DNA from: Alistipes communis
GTDB taxonomy: Bacteria; Bacteroidota; Bacteroidia; Bacteroidales; Rikenellaceae
NCBI RefSeq assembly: GCF_006542665.1
Contig: NZ_AP019735.1
Location: 1,240,001 to 1,304,000 of the forward strand
Direction: 5' to 3'
Length of the DNA stretch: 64,000 bases
Below, one piece after another: positions 50,560-59,239 of the stretch. Each line of letters opens with the position of its first letter. Within the stretch, counting starts at the first letter, position 1. The notes below the pieces were generated by a model that worked only from the letters and a program-made list of their open reading frames with translations, did not search any database and was not told the DNA's origin. A program made the position numbers and the translations under genes.

Positions 50560-51432
50560 ATGAAACGATTGCTGACGCTCGTCGCCCTCGCGGCGACGCT
50601 GACCGCCTCCGCCCAGGTCAAGGTGGTCAAATTGTGGGACAATGCCTCGGCACCCCACTCCAACGAGGATGCAGGCCCCCAGAAAGAGAAAAACGGCAAC
50701 CTCTACAACACGGTCGACACCGAACTCTTCATCTATCCCACAGCGCCGGACAAGGCGACCGGACAGGCCGTCGTCGTCTGCCCGGGCGGCGGCTACCGCT
50801 TCGTCTCGATGCCGCGCGAAGGGCACGAAGTGGGCGAGTGGCTCTCGGCCGAAGGAATCACGGTCGTCGCACTCAAATACCGCCTGCCCAACGGACATTG
50901 CCAGGTGCCGCTCGAAGACGCCGAAGCGGCACTGCGCTACATCCGCGACCATGCCGCGGAGTACGGCGTCGATCCTTCGCGCGTGGGCATCATGGGCTTC
51001 TCGGCGGGCGGCCATCTGGCCGCTTCGGCCGCCACGATGCTCCCCGAAGAGGTACGCCCCGCCTTCGCCGTACTGGTCTACCCCGTCATCACGGCCGAGC
51101 CGGGCAAATGCCACAAGGGATCGTTCGACAACCTGCTGGGCACCGACCGCACGGCCGGCGACGAGGCGCAATGGTCGCTGCAAAACCGCGTGACCGCCTC
51201 GACACCGCCCACGCTGCTGCTGCTCGCCGACGACGACCGCACCGTGCCGCCCGTCAATAGCACGCTCTTCTACGAAGCGCTCAAACGCAACGGCGTGAAA
51301 GGGTGTTCGCTGCGCATCTATCCCAGCGGCGGCCACGGCGGCGGTTTCAACCCCGACCGCATCTACCGTACCGCGTGGCGCGCCGACGTGCTCGACTGGC
51401 TCGGAACGCTCCCGAACAGCGCCTCGCATTGA
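50560..51432 (+). CDS. secreted alpha/beta hydrolase (esterase-like), copy 2
   Basis: A 290-residue paralog of the preceding gene with signal peptide MKRLLTLVALAATLTASAQ. Elbow GFSAGGHLAASA, acid in LLLLADDDRTVPP, His in SGGHGGGFNP. The central part (about residues 145-220) is almost identical to copy 1 at protein and DNA level, while N- and C-terminal thirds differ more. Ends before a strong hairpin. Activity on acetylated glycans is possible but inferred. Confidence 0.88.
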   Translation: MKRLLTLVALAATLTASAQVKVVKLWDNASAPHSNEDAGPQKEKNGNLYNTVDTELFIYPTAPDKATGQAVVVCPGGGYRFVSMPREGHEVGEWLSAEGITVVALKYRLPNGHCQVPLEDAEAALRYIRDHAAEYGVDPSRVGIMGFSAGGHLAASAATMLPEEVRPAFAVLVYPVITAEPGKCHKGSFDNLLGTDRTAGDEAQWSLQNRVTASTPPTLLLLADDDRTVPPVNSTLFYEALKRNGVKGCSLRIYPSGGHGGGFNPDRIYRTAWRADVLDWLGTLPNSASH

Positions 51433-51451
51433 CCTCGTCCGGCCGAAACGA

Positions 51452-51484
51452 AGCGGGGGCGGAGATCGGATCTCCGCCCCCGCT
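51452..51484. terminator. bidirectional terminator
   Basis: A 14-bp stem (51452-51465 with 51471-51484) with 5-base loop between convergent genes, followed by CTTCT on the plus strand. Confidence 0.7.
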
Positions 51485-51505
51485 CTTCTATGGCAGGAAT
51501 TCCGG

Positions 51506-51883
51506 TCAGCCTCCGGCCCCGACGGCAGGAAGCGGGCGCCGTTTGCGGGTACAATAGCGCTCGCACTGCATCGGAAGGTCGTAGCCGAGCATCACGCCCA
51601 ACATGAAATCCTCCTCGGCCGACAACTCGTTGAGCGGCTTGTGGACGAACATCCGCACGGCATCCAGACAGGCGCGGTGGCCGAAATAGAGATTGACCTT
51701 GTCCGCGGTCACCGGCTGCACCAGATAGTCGATCCGGCGCGCCTGCAACCGCTCGGCCATCAGGCGGGCGCACGTCGGGCAGATCGTGCAGAGCACCAGC
51801 CGGCGAACTCCTTTCTGAAATTCGTAGATATGGTGCAGCAGCATTTTCAGATCGGTGTGGCGGTTGAAATCATCGGCGCTCAT
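51506..51883 (-). CDS. small DUF2023-like protein linked to flavodoxin
   Basis: A 125-residue cytosolic protein starting MSADDFNRHTDLKMLLHHIY; longer frames run into the flavodoxin gene. It contains LVLCTICPTCARLMAERLQA with a CxxCxxC cluster and YFGHRACLDAVRMFVHKPLN, then a further CERYC near the C-terminus. The pattern resembles DUF2023, often found next to flavodoxin in Bacteroidetes. The Cys-rich motif suggests metal or redox chemistry. It starts 13 bases after the flavodoxin stop, so it is cotranscribed. Confidence 0.7.
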   Translation of the reverse strand: MSADDFNRHTDLKMLLHHIYEFQKGVRRLVLCTICPTCARLMAERLQARRIDYLVQPVTADKVNLYFGHRACLDAVRMFVHKPLNELSAEEDFMLGVMLGYDLPMQCERYCTRKRRPLPAVGAGG

Positions 51884-51896
51884 AAGAATTTCTATT

Positions 51897-52391
51897 TCAG
51901 AATCCGACGGCGGCGATCCACTTCTCCATGCGGGCGTCGCTGACCGCCTCCGACGCCCCGTCGTCGACCGCCAGCCCGATGACCTTCCCGTCGCGGCAGA
52001 TGCGCGAAGCGCAACCGTCGTACTCCGCAGCGTCCAACGCTCCGACGAAGGTGCAGCCCGTCGCTTCCAGCCCGTCGCGGATTTCGGCCAGCGCATCGCA
52101 GAACGAATCGGGGTAGGAGGCGCTGTCGCCGCAGCCGAACAGCGCCACGCGCTTGCCAGACAATGCCTTCCGTTTCAGTGCATCGAGAAAATCGTACCAG
52201 TCGTCCTGCAATTCGCCGCAGCCCCAGGTCGACGACCCCAGCAACAGCAGGTCGTACCCTTCGGCCTCGTCGGCCGAAGCGTCCGCGACATTGTGCACAT
52301 CGGTTTGCGCGACGCCCGTGCGGGCGGCGATCTTCGCAGCCAGCGACTCGGTCATACCGGTCGTGCTGCCGTAGAATATTCCTGTTCTCAT
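51897..52391 (-). CDS. fldA: flavodoxin
   Basis: A 164-residue FMN-binding electron carrier. The phosphate loop is GIFYGSTTGMTESLAAKIA, the 50s-loop aromatic contact is in LLGSSTWGCGELQDDWYDFL, and the 90s loop is VALFGCGDSASYPDSFCDA, all typical of long-chain flavodoxins. The start ATGAGAACAGGAATA follows an A-rich stretch. Likely donor to pyruvate oxidoreductase or similar enzymes not in this window. A near-match -7 box GATCTTTG is at 52430-52423. Confidence 0.95.
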   Translation of the reverse strand: MRTGIFYGSTTGMTESLAAKIAARTGVAQTDVHNVADASADEAEGYDLLLLGSSTWGCGELQDDWYDFLDALKRKALSGKRVALFGCGDSASYPDSFCDALAEIRDGLEATGCTFVGALDAAEYDGCASRICRDGKVIGLAVDDGASEAVSDARMEKWIAAVGF

Positions 52392-52540
52392 CGTATGAAA
52401 GTTTATCCGTAAATCCTCTCTGCAAAGATCGTACATCCGTCCTGCGGGAACAATCCCTGCAAATAGGTATTTTTCCGTACTCCGCCGGCCCGCCCCCCCG
52501 TCGAGGGTTTCCGCAATCGGCGGCGGCACAGCAGATACCC

Positions 52541-52587
52541 CGCCTCGGCAAAACCAAATAAATTTGGTTCTGCCCTCGGCTTTTCGT
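52541..52587 (-). repeat. dispersed hairpin repeat, copy D
   Basis: Core inverted repeat 52548-52573 with CCAAAT/ATTTGG around a central AA. Its sequence differs from copies B/C but the pairing is kept. Orientation matches the other copies relative to the flavodoxin gene (150 bases away). It also overlaps the prfA promoter on the plus strand. Confidence 0.75.
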
Positions 52588-52594
52588 ATCTTTG
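52563..52594 (+). promoter_or_regulatory. promoter of prfA
   Basis: TTTG (52563-52566), 20 bases, TATCTTTG (52587-52594): a full consensus match. The -33 box lies inside the right arm of repeat copy D. The start codon is 30 bases beyond the -7 box. Confidence 0.7.
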
Positions 52595-52623
52595 TCCCCG
52601 AATCGACAAGAGAAAGGGAGACT

Positions 52624-53709
52624 ATGGCAGACAATTCGATCCTCCAACGTCTGGACGGACTGAAACTCAAATACGAGGAGTTGGGGCAGAAGCTCACCGA
52701 CCCCGAAGTGATCGCCGACGTGAAACAGTTCGTGCAGCTGAACAAGGACTACAAGGAGCTGGAACCGATCATCGAGACGTCGGAACGTTTCCGCACGGCC
52801 CTGGCCAATCTGGCCGAAGCGAAGGACGTGCTCGCCAACGACAAGGACGAGGAGATGCGCGAAATGGCGCGCGAGGAGATCGCCGAACTGGAACCGGCCA
52901 TCGTACGCATGGAGGAGGAGATCAAACTGCTGCTCATCCCCAAAGACCCGCAGGATTCGAAGAACGCCATCATGGAGATTCGCGGCGGTACGGGCGGCGA
53001 CGAAGCGGCGCTCTTCGCCGGCGACCTGTTCCGCATGTATACGAAATACATCGAATCGAAGGGGTGGCGCTACGAGGTGACCTCCTTCTCGGAGGGTACG
53101 GCCGGCGGATACAAGGAGGTGGTGATGAAGGTCACAGGGCAGAACGTCTACGGTACGCTCAAATACGAATCGGGCGTCCACCGCGTGCAGCGCGTCCCCG
53201 CCACCGAGACGCAGGGGCGCGTCCACACCTCGGCCGCTTCGGTGGCCGTGCTGCCCGAAGCCGAGGAGTTCGACGTCGAAATCTCGATGAACGACGTGCG
53301 CAAGGACATCTTCTGTGCATCGGGTCCGGGCGGGCAGTCGGTCAACACGACCTACTCGGCCATCCGACTCACGCACATCCCCACGGGAATCGTCGTGCAG
53401 TGCCAGGATCAGAAGTCGCAGCTCAAAAACTTCGACAAGGCCTTCGAGGAGCTGCGCACGCGCGTCTTCAACCTCGAATATTCGAAATACCTCGACCAGA
53501 TCGCATCGAAACGCAAGACGATGGTCTCGACGGGCGACCGTTCGGCCAAGATCCGCACCTACAACTATCCTCAGGGGCGCATCACCGACCACCGCATCAA
53601 TTATACGATCTACAACCTCGCGGCCTTCATGGACGGCGACATCCAGGACTGCATCGACCACCTGATCGTGGCCGAGAACGCCGAGCGCCTCAAAGAGAGC
53701 GAATTGTAA
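52624..53709 (+). CDS. prfA: peptide chain release factor 1
   Basis: A 361-residue factor releasing peptides at UAA and UAG. The start MADNSILQRLDGLKLKYEEL gives normal length; an upstream in-frame ATG lies in the promoter. The GGQ motif is in CASGPGGQSVNTTYSAIRLT near residue 237. The codon-recognition region contains RVPATETQGRVHTSAASVAV (PAT, the RF1-specific tripeptide rather than SPF of RF2). Confidence 0.98.
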   Translation: MADNSILQRLDGLKLKYEELGQKLTDPEVIADVKQFVQLNKDYKELEPIIETSERFRTALANLAEAKDVLANDKDEEMREMAREEIAELEPAIVRMEEEIKLLLIPKDPQDSKNAIMEIRGGTGGDEAALFAGDLFRMYTKYIESKGWRYEVTSFSEGTAGGYKEVVMKVTGQNVYGTLKYESGVHRVQRVPATETQGRVHTSAASVAVLPEAEEFDVEISMNDVRKDIFCASGPGGQSVNTTYSAIRLTHIPTGIVVQCQDQKSQLKNFDKAFEELRTRVFNLEYSKYLDQIASKRKTMVSTGDRSAKIRTYNYPQGRITDHRINYTIYNLAAFMDGDIQDCIDHLIVAENAERLKESEL

Positions 53710-54000
53710 CGGTTGCGCACACTCGCAGCCGAACCTCCCTGCCCCGACGGGGCGGGGATTTTCGTAAACGGGATGCGCTGCCGGCGACAATCGGAAAAGA
53801 TCGCACCCGAGCCGCCGTCAGCCGACCGCACCCGTTCGCGGGATGTCGGGGTGCCGCCGCAGAAAGCGGGCGACGCGAGGGTAAAGGGAAGGGATAGAAG
53901 GAATAAGGAATGTCGAAACGAAAATAGAAAAGTCCGCGCACGACACTCCGCAACGGACGGACGCGGATCGAAAACCGTAAAACGAAAACAACCGATCTCT

Positions 54001-55827
54001 ATGGCTTTTCTGCCGACCACAGTCAAAGAGGCCCGCCAGCGGGGCTGGGATTCGGTGGACGTCGTTCTCTTCACGGGCGACGCCTACATCGACCATCCGG
54101 CTTTCGGCGCGGCGGTCATCGGCCGCCTGCTCGAAGCAGAAGGTTACCGCGTAGCGGTGGTTCCGCAACCCAACTGGCGCGACGACCTGCGCGATTTCCG
54201 CAAGTTCGGCACGCCGCGCCTCTTCTTCGCCGTGACGGCCGGGGCCATGGACTCGATGGTCAACCACTATACGGCCAACAAACGTCTGCGCAGCAACGAC
54301 GCCTACACCCCGGGCGGTGCGGCGGGCTTCCGCCCCGACTACGCTGTCGAGACCTACACCCGCATCCTCAAACGGCTCTATCCCCGCACGCCGGTGGTGG
54401 TGGGCGGCATCGAAGCGTCGCTGCGGCGGCTCACCCACTACGACTACTGGCAGGATGCGCTCAAACCCTCGATCCTCGTCGACAGCGGTGCCGACCTGCT
54501 GATCTACGGCATGGGCGAGCGCGTCGTGCAGCAGGTAGCCGCGGCGATGCGCAACGGCTACAACGCCAAGCTGCTGCGCAAACTCCGGCAGGTGGCGTTC
54601 CTCGCCGACCGCACCTACGTCGACCGGCTCGAAGACCGGCTGCTGCTGCACTCCTACGAGGAGTGCACGGCCGACCCGCACGCCTTCGCCGAAAATTTCC
54701 GCCGCATCGAGACGGAGAGCAACCTCATGGAGCCGCACAGCGTACTGGTCGAACCCACGGGCGACCGCTACGTGGTGGTCAACCCCGCCAACGCGACGCT
54801 CTCGACCGAAGAACTCGACCGGTCGTTCGACCTTCCCTACGAACGGGCGCCGCATCCGCGCTACCGCGGCAAGGGCGACATCCCGGCGTGGGAGATGATC
54901 AAGCATTCGGTCAACATCCACCGCGGCTGCTTCGGCGGCTGCGCCTTCTGCACCATTTCGGCGCATCAGGGCAAGTTCATCCACTCGCGGTCGGAGCGGT
55001 CGATTCTCGACGAGGTGCGCCGCATCGCGGCGATGCCCGATTTCCGGGGTTACCTCTCCGACATCGGCGCCCCCTCGGCCAACATGTACCGCATGGGCGG
55101 CCGCGACCGCACGCTCTGCGCCCGCTGCCGGCGCCCCTCGTGTCTGTACCCGCGCATCTGCCCCAACCTGGACAACGACCACCGGCCGCTGCTCGATCTC
55201 TACGCCAAGATCCGCGCCGTAAAGGGGATCAAGAAGGCCTTCATCGGCAGCGGCATCCGCTACGACCTCTTCGACGGAAGCGACTACTTGGAGACGGTCG
55301 TCCGCCATCACACGTCGGGACGGCTCAAAGTCGCTCCCGAGCACACCGAGGAGCGGGTGCTCGCGCTGATGCGCAAACCGCCCTTCGCCCTTTTCGAGCG
55401 GCTCAACGACGACTTCCGCTCGATCTGCCGCAGCAACAGGCTCAACTACCAGCTGATCCCCTACTTCATCTCGTCGCACCCGGGCTGCACCGAACGCGAC
55501 ATGCAGGCGCTGGCCGGCAAGGTGCTGGGCCGGCTGCATTTCACGCTCGAACAGGTGCAGGACCTGACCCCCACGCCGATGACGCTCTCGTCGGTGATGT
55601 TCTACACGGGAGAGAATCCCTATACGGGCGAAAAGGTCTACGTGGCACGCTCGCAGGAGGAGAAACGCCGTCAGAAGGGGTATTTCTTCCGGACGGCGGA
55701 GTCCGGCGCACGACCGCCGCAGGGACGGCGGACGACAGCCCCGAAAGGCGTCGGCCGCGACTCCGACACAGGGAAACGCGACGTCCGACGCAGTGCGCCC
55801 CCGCACGGAAAGAGCCGCAAGAGATAA
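54001..55827 (+). CDS. YgiQ family radical SAM protein
   Basis: A 608-residue protein starting MAFLPTTVKEARQRGWDSVD; a longer frame to 53713 is low-complexity and unlikely. The radical SAM cluster is RGCFGGCAFCTISAHQGKF (CxxxCxxC). Before it is a B12-binding-like fold (YRVAVVPQPNWRD; VVVGGIEASLRRLTHYDYW). A second Cys set, LCARCRRPSCLYPRICPNL, is conserved in the family. Biochemical role is unknown. The spacer 53710-54000 holds no supported gene. Confidence 0.93.
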   Translation: MAFLPTTVKEARQRGWDSVDVVLFTGDAYIDHPAFGAAVIGRLLEAEGYRVAVVPQPNWRDDLRDFRKFGTPRLFFAVTAGAMDSMVNHYTANKRLRSNDAYTPGGAAGFRPDYAVETYTRILKRLYPRTPVVVGGIEASLRRLTHYDYWQDALKPSILVDSGADLLIYGMGERVVQQVAAAMRNGYNAKLLRKLRQVAFLADRTYVDRLEDRLLLHSYEECTADPHAFAENFRRIETESNLMEPHSVLVEPTGDRYVVVNPANATLSTEELDRSFDLPYERAPHPRYRGKGDIPAWEMIKHSVNIHRGCFGGCAFCTISAHQGKFIHSRSERSILDEVRRIAAMPDFRGYLSDIGAPSANMYRMGGRDRTLCARCRRPSCLYPRICPNLDNDHRPLLDLYAKIRAVKGIKKAFIGSGIRYDLFDGSDYLETVVRHHTSGRLKVAPEHTEERVLALMRKPPFALFERLNDDFRSICRSNRLNYQLIPYFISSHPGCTERDMQALAGKVLGRLHFTLEQVQDLTPTPMTLSSVMFYTGENPYTGEKVYVARSQEEKRRQKGYFFRTAESGARPPQGRRTTAPKGVGRDSDTGKRDVRRSAPPHGKSRKR

Positions 55828-55969
55828 AATACCGATCCGCAGCTCCTCCCCGGAAATCGATTCGGGCCATCGCCGGACGGCGGCAGAAAGCGCACGCGCA
55901 CCGGCGAATCCCGACAGCGACGATCGTCCCGCCGCAACTCGTGTGACGGAGCGCTCCGTCGCAACAGGA

Positions 55970-56866
55970 TCAGATCGGCAGGTGCCGTTCGACGGTTTCA
56001 CGCAGGTGCTCGTTGTCGAGGTGCGTGTAGATTTCGGTCGTGATGATGTTTTCGTGCCCCAGCATCTCCTGCACCTGCCGGATCGAAGCGCCGCCTTCGA
56101 GCAGATGCGTGGCGAACGAGTGGCGGAAGGTGTGGGGGCTGACCTGCTTGTCGATACCCGCGCGCAGTACGGCCTGCTTGATGATCGTGAAGATCATCAC
56201 GCGTGAAAGCCGTCCGCCGCGATTGTTCAGGAAGAGCGTCTCCTCGCTCGAACTGCCGCCTTTGCGGCAATCGAGATAGGCGTAAATCTTTTCGCGGGCC
56301 GTGTCGCTCACCGGAACCAACCGCTGCTTGTCGCCCTTGCCGATCACTCGGATGTATCCTTCGCCGAAGAAGAGATCGCACAGCCTCAGCGAGATCAACT
56401 CCGAGACACGCAGTCCGCACGAATAGAGCAGTTCGAGCATCGCGTCGTCGCGCACGCCCTTGGGCGTCGTGCGGTCGATTGCGGCGAGAATCCGGTCGAT
56501 CTCGGCGGTCGACAGCACGTCGGGCAGCCGGCGGCTGAACTTGGGCATCTCGATGAACTCCAAGGGCGAACTCTCGATCGCATCGGTGAGCAGCAGATAG
56601 TTGAAAAAACTTTTCAGACCGCTCAGCGCACGCGCCTGCGAACTCTTCTCGCAGCCGCGGTCGTAGAGCCACGCCATGTAACGCTCGATCATCTGCGACT
56701 CGACCTTGCGCGGCGGCACGTCCCACATCCGCAGCACGAAATGGGCGAACTGTTCCAGATCGCGCATGTAGGATTCGACCGTATTGGCCGACAGCCGCTT
56801 TTCGAGCTTGATGTAGGTACGGTACCTGCGGGAGATTTCCGCCCACCGTCTGCTGTTTTCTGCCAT
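55970..56866 (-). CDS. xerD: site-specific tyrosine recombinase XerD
   Basis: A 298-residue recombinase resolving chromosome dimers at dif with XerC. The start MAENSRRWAEISRRYRTYIK is chosen for length; an upstream frame reaches 56917. The N-terminal SAM-like domain reads LEKRLSANTVESYMRDLEQF. Catalytic residues are in YSCGLRVSELISL (Arg), VIGKGDKQRLVPV (Lys), HTFRHSFATHLLEGGASIRQ (HxxR), VQEMLGHENIITTEIYTHL (His and Tyr). Not linked to any mobile element here, and length fits the housekeeping enzyme. Confidence 0.94.
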   Translation of the reverse strand: MAENSRRWAEISRRYRTYIKLEKRLSANTVESYMRDLEQFAHFVLRMWDVPPRKVESQMIERYMAWLYDRGCEKSSQARALSGLKSFFNYLLLTDAIESSPLEFIEMPKFSRRLPDVLSTAEIDRILAAIDRTTPKGVRDDAMLELLYSCGLRVSELISLRLCDLFFGEGYIRVIGKGDKQRLVPVSDTAREKIYAYLDCRKGGSSSEETLFLNNRGGRLSRVMIFTIIKQAVLRAGIDKQVSPHTFRHSFATHLLEGGASIRQVQEMLGHENIITTEIYTHLDNEHLRETVERHLPI

Positions 56867-56874
56867 ATTATCCC

Positions 56875-56882
56875 TAACTTTG
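56875..56882 (+). promoter_or_regulatory. possible -7 box of prmA
   Basis: TAACTTTG, an exact TAnnTTTG match 95 bases before the prmA start. It lies only 8 bases upstream of the xerD start codon on the other strand, so the two transcripts would overlap. Confidence 0.4.
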
Positions 56883-56948
56883 TCTGATGGAAACCCCGAA
56901 GCCGAACGCAGCGGCAAACCCCGTTTGCCCGCTGCCGAAGCCGGTGTA

Positions 56949-56956
56949 CAAAGATA
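56949..56956 (-). promoter_or_regulatory. -7 box of xerD
   Basis: TATCTTTG on the minus strand, 82 bases before the xerD start. AT-rich sequence lies upstream. Confidence 0.55.
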
Positions 56957-56977
56957 GCAATAATTTTACATAATATT

Positions 56978-57805
56978 ATGGATTACATCGAACTGACGCT
57001 GGATGCGGCCGACGCCGAACAGGCGGAGATTCTGACGGCCGAACTGGCCGATTTCCCTTTCGAGAGTTTCGAGCAGGAGGGCGCACGGCTCAAAGCCTAC
57101 ATCCCCCAGGAGCGGCTGGCCGACTGCAAAGGCGAAGTGGATGCACTGCTGGCGCGTTACGGCGTCGGACGCGCCACCTTTCTGAGCATCGAACCGCAAA
57201 ACTGGAACGCACTGTGGGAAAGCAACTTCACGCCCGTCGAAGTCGACGGCCGGCTCACGATCCGTGCCCCGTTCCACGCTCCCGCCGCCACGGAGGCGGA
57301 GGTGGTCATCATGCCCAAAATGTCGTTCGGCACGGGCCACCACGCCACGACCTGCCTGATGGCTTCCGGATTGCTCGACCGCGACGTGACGGGATTGCGG
57401 GGCCTCGATATGGGCAGTGGCACGGGCGTATTGGCCATCGTGGCCGCCCTGCGCGGCGCCGAAACGGTCGATGCGGTCGACATCGACGAATGGGCCTATG
57501 AGAACTGCGTCGAAAACATCCGCGCCAACGGCGTCGAAACACGGGTCACGCCCCTGCTGGGCGACATCGAGGCGATCGCCGGACGGCGGTACGATTTCAT
57601 CGCGGCCAACATCAACCGCAATATCCTGCTGGCGCAGCTGCCGGCCTATGCCGCAGCGCTCGACGCAGGCGGCTGGCTGCTCATGAGCGGGATTCTGGAA
57701 GCCGACGTCGCTCCGCTCTCCGAAGCGGCGCGCGCTGCGGGCTTCTCCGTTACGGGACATGCGCTGCGCGACGGCTGGGCACGCGTGGACGCCGTGAAAA
57801 ATTGA
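56978..57805 (+). CDS. prmA: ribosomal protein L11 methyltransferase
   Basis: A 275-residue SAM-dependent methyltransferase modifying L11. The N-terminal substrate domain (about 1-75) precedes the Rossmann domain with LDMGSGTGVLAIVAALRGA (SAM motif I) and VVIMPKMSFGTGHHATTCLM, the PrmA family signature. YDFIAANINRNILLAQLP is the active NxN motif region. The start ATGGATTACATCGAACTG follows AT-rich DNA. Confidence 0.95.
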   Translation: MDYIELTLDAADAEQAEILTAELADFPFESFEQEGARLKAYIPQERLADCKGEVDALLARYGVGRATFLSIEPQNWNALWESNFTPVEVDGRLTIRAPFHAPAATEAEVVIMPKMSFGTGHHATTCLMASGLLDRDVTGLRGLDMGSGTGVLAIVAALRGAETVDAVDIDEWAYENCVENIRANGVETRVTPLLGDIEAIAGRRYDFIAANINRNILLAQLPAYAAALDAGGWLLMSGILEADVAPLSEAARAAGFSVTGHALRDGWARVDAVKN

Positions 57806-57901
57806 CAAATTCATAGCTGAAAACGACAATTATTTCGGAGCGGATACGTTAGATCGATAGATACCGAAAGCGAACAGAATCCCTGTCGAGGCCGGACGGT
57901 C

Positions 57902-58633
57902 ATGAGTATGAAATCCTACAAGGCGCGCGGCATCGTGCTGCACACGCTCAAATACGGCGATTCGGGAATGGTCGTCTACCTGCTCACCGACAGCGGCGGG
58001 AGGCAGAGCTACATGGTGCAGGGCGTCCGGTCGGCACGCGGCCACGGGTCGAAGCTGGCGCTGTTCCAACCGATGTTCGCCGTGGAGTTCGAGGGGTTGG
58101 AGTCGTCGCGCATGCAGATGCACCGCTTCCGCGAGGTCCGCAGCGGGATCGTGCTGCAATCGCTGCCGTTCGACGTCCGCAAGTCGACCATCGCGCTCTT
58201 CATGGCCGAGGTGCTCTACCGGCTGGTCAAGGAGTGCGAACCCAACCAGCGGCTCTTCGACTTCGTCTGGGGTTCGGTGGCGGCACTCGACGCGCTGGAC
58301 GAGGGGGTGGCCAATTTCCACCTCTGGTTCCTGACGAACCTGAGCCGGTTTCTGGGCTTTTCGCCGGGCAACGCCTACCTGCCGGGGGCGTGGTTCGACA
58401 TCCGCGAGGGTTCGTTCACGCCGCTGCGGCCGCCGCACGGCGAGGTGCTTTCGGCCGACGACGCCCGCATCCTGCACGACCTGTTGGAGTGCGACGTACG
58501 CTACATCGCCGAGATCGGACTCAACCGCCGCCAGCGCGTGGCCTATCTCGACGCCCTGCTGGTCTACTACGGCTACCATCTCGACGCGATTCACGCCGTG
58601 CAGTCGGTAAGGATTTTGCAGGAGGTATTTTGA
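57902..58633 (+). CDS. recO: DNA repair protein RecO
   Basis: A 243-residue recombination mediator loading RecA with RecR. The OB-fold N-terminus is KARGIVLHTLKYGDSGMVVY, and SYMVQGVRSARGHGSKLALF is the conserved basic part. C-terminal helices follow without a complete zinc Cys cluster (only a single Cys pair region, CEPNQRL and LLECDVRYI). The start MSMKSYKARG is at the first ATG; a second Met two codons on is possible. It lies 96 bases after prmA. Confidence 0.94.
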   Translation: MSMKSYKARGIVLHTLKYGDSGMVVYLLTDSGGRQSYMVQGVRSARGHGSKLALFQPMFAVEFEGLESSRMQMHRFREVRSGIVLQSLPFDVRKSTIALFMAEVLYRLVKECEPNQRLFDFVWGSVAALDALDEGVANFHLWFLTNLSRFLGFSPGNAYLPGAWFDIREGSFTPLRPPHGEVLSADDARILHDLLECDVRYIAEIGLNRRQRVAYLDALLVYYGYHLDAIHAVQSVRILQEVF

Positions 58634-58670
58634 CGAACCGCAAACCGGAATATAGCTATGATGAACAAGA

Positions 58671-58732
58671 ACGTTTTCGTTAAGCCAAATGGGCAGAGCC
58701 GCGCTTGCGCGAGCTATGCCATGGCGAAAAAA
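58671..58732 (+). repeat. dispersed hairpin repeat, copy E
   Basis: Core inverted repeat 58693-58719 with CGCGC/GCGCG pairing. It ends in CCATGGCGAAAAAA, so its 3' edge contains the likely start codon of the next gene (58721). Confidence 0.8.
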
Positions 58733-59215
58733 CGACTGTTGAAAACGAATCTTTTCCTATCGATCCTCTTCCTGCTCGCCGCAGGTGCCGCAGGAGCGCA
58801 GGAGCCTCCCGTGACGGAGGCGGAGATCGAACGGCAGGAGCAGCAGCGGGCCCGCGAAACGACGGAGCAACGTGTCGAACAGGCGGTCGAGGGAGAGTTG
58901 CAGGAGTTGCTGGAACGGATTCCCGATTCGCTGCGCGTCGACAAATGGATACCCGGAACGGTCGTCGTCGACGGACATATTCTCGAACCCGTTCCGCTGC
59001 ACAAACCCGAAATGGAGCGTTGGAGTATGCCCCGCCAGCAGCAGGTCACGCCGATCGAACGCGACTTCGTGCGGCGGCTGACCAACGGTTGGCTCGCCGT
59101 CTCCAACGGACAGGCCTTCAACTGGGAGTACGGCCGCCGCATCTGGGGCGTGGGAAGCATCTATCCGGGCAGCTATCTCGACGCCCGCACCCTCTCGTTC
59201 CCTCTGCCGCGATAA
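58721..59215 (+). CDS. small secreted protein of unknown function
   Basis: A 164-residue exported protein. The start ATGGCGAAAAAACG lies at the edge of repeat E and gives a good signal peptide (KKRLLKTNLFLSILFLLAAG, cleaved after AGAQ). The frame is also open from 58658, which would add repeat-encoded residues NVFVKPNGQSRACASYA and spoil the signal. The mature part has a Glu/Arg/Gln-rich helix (about 30-60), then ELLERIPDSLRVDKWIPGTV and FVRRLTNGWLAVSNGQAFNW. No family recognised. It ends before a clear terminator. Confidence 0.7.
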   Translation: MAKKRLLKTNLFLSILFLLAAGAAGAQEPPVTEAEIERQEQQRARETTEQRVEQAVEGELQELLERIPDSLRVDKWIPGTVVVDGHILEPVPLHKPEMERWSMPRQQQVTPIERDFVRRLTNGWLAVSNGQAFNWEYGRRIWGVGSIYPGSYLDARTLSFPLPR

Positions 59216-59239
59216 AACCGACCCTCGCAGATCTTCGCA

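Noticed and set aside
55970..56866. Integrase of a mobile element
   Set aside because: Length and motifs fit housekeeping XerD, and neighbours are core genes.
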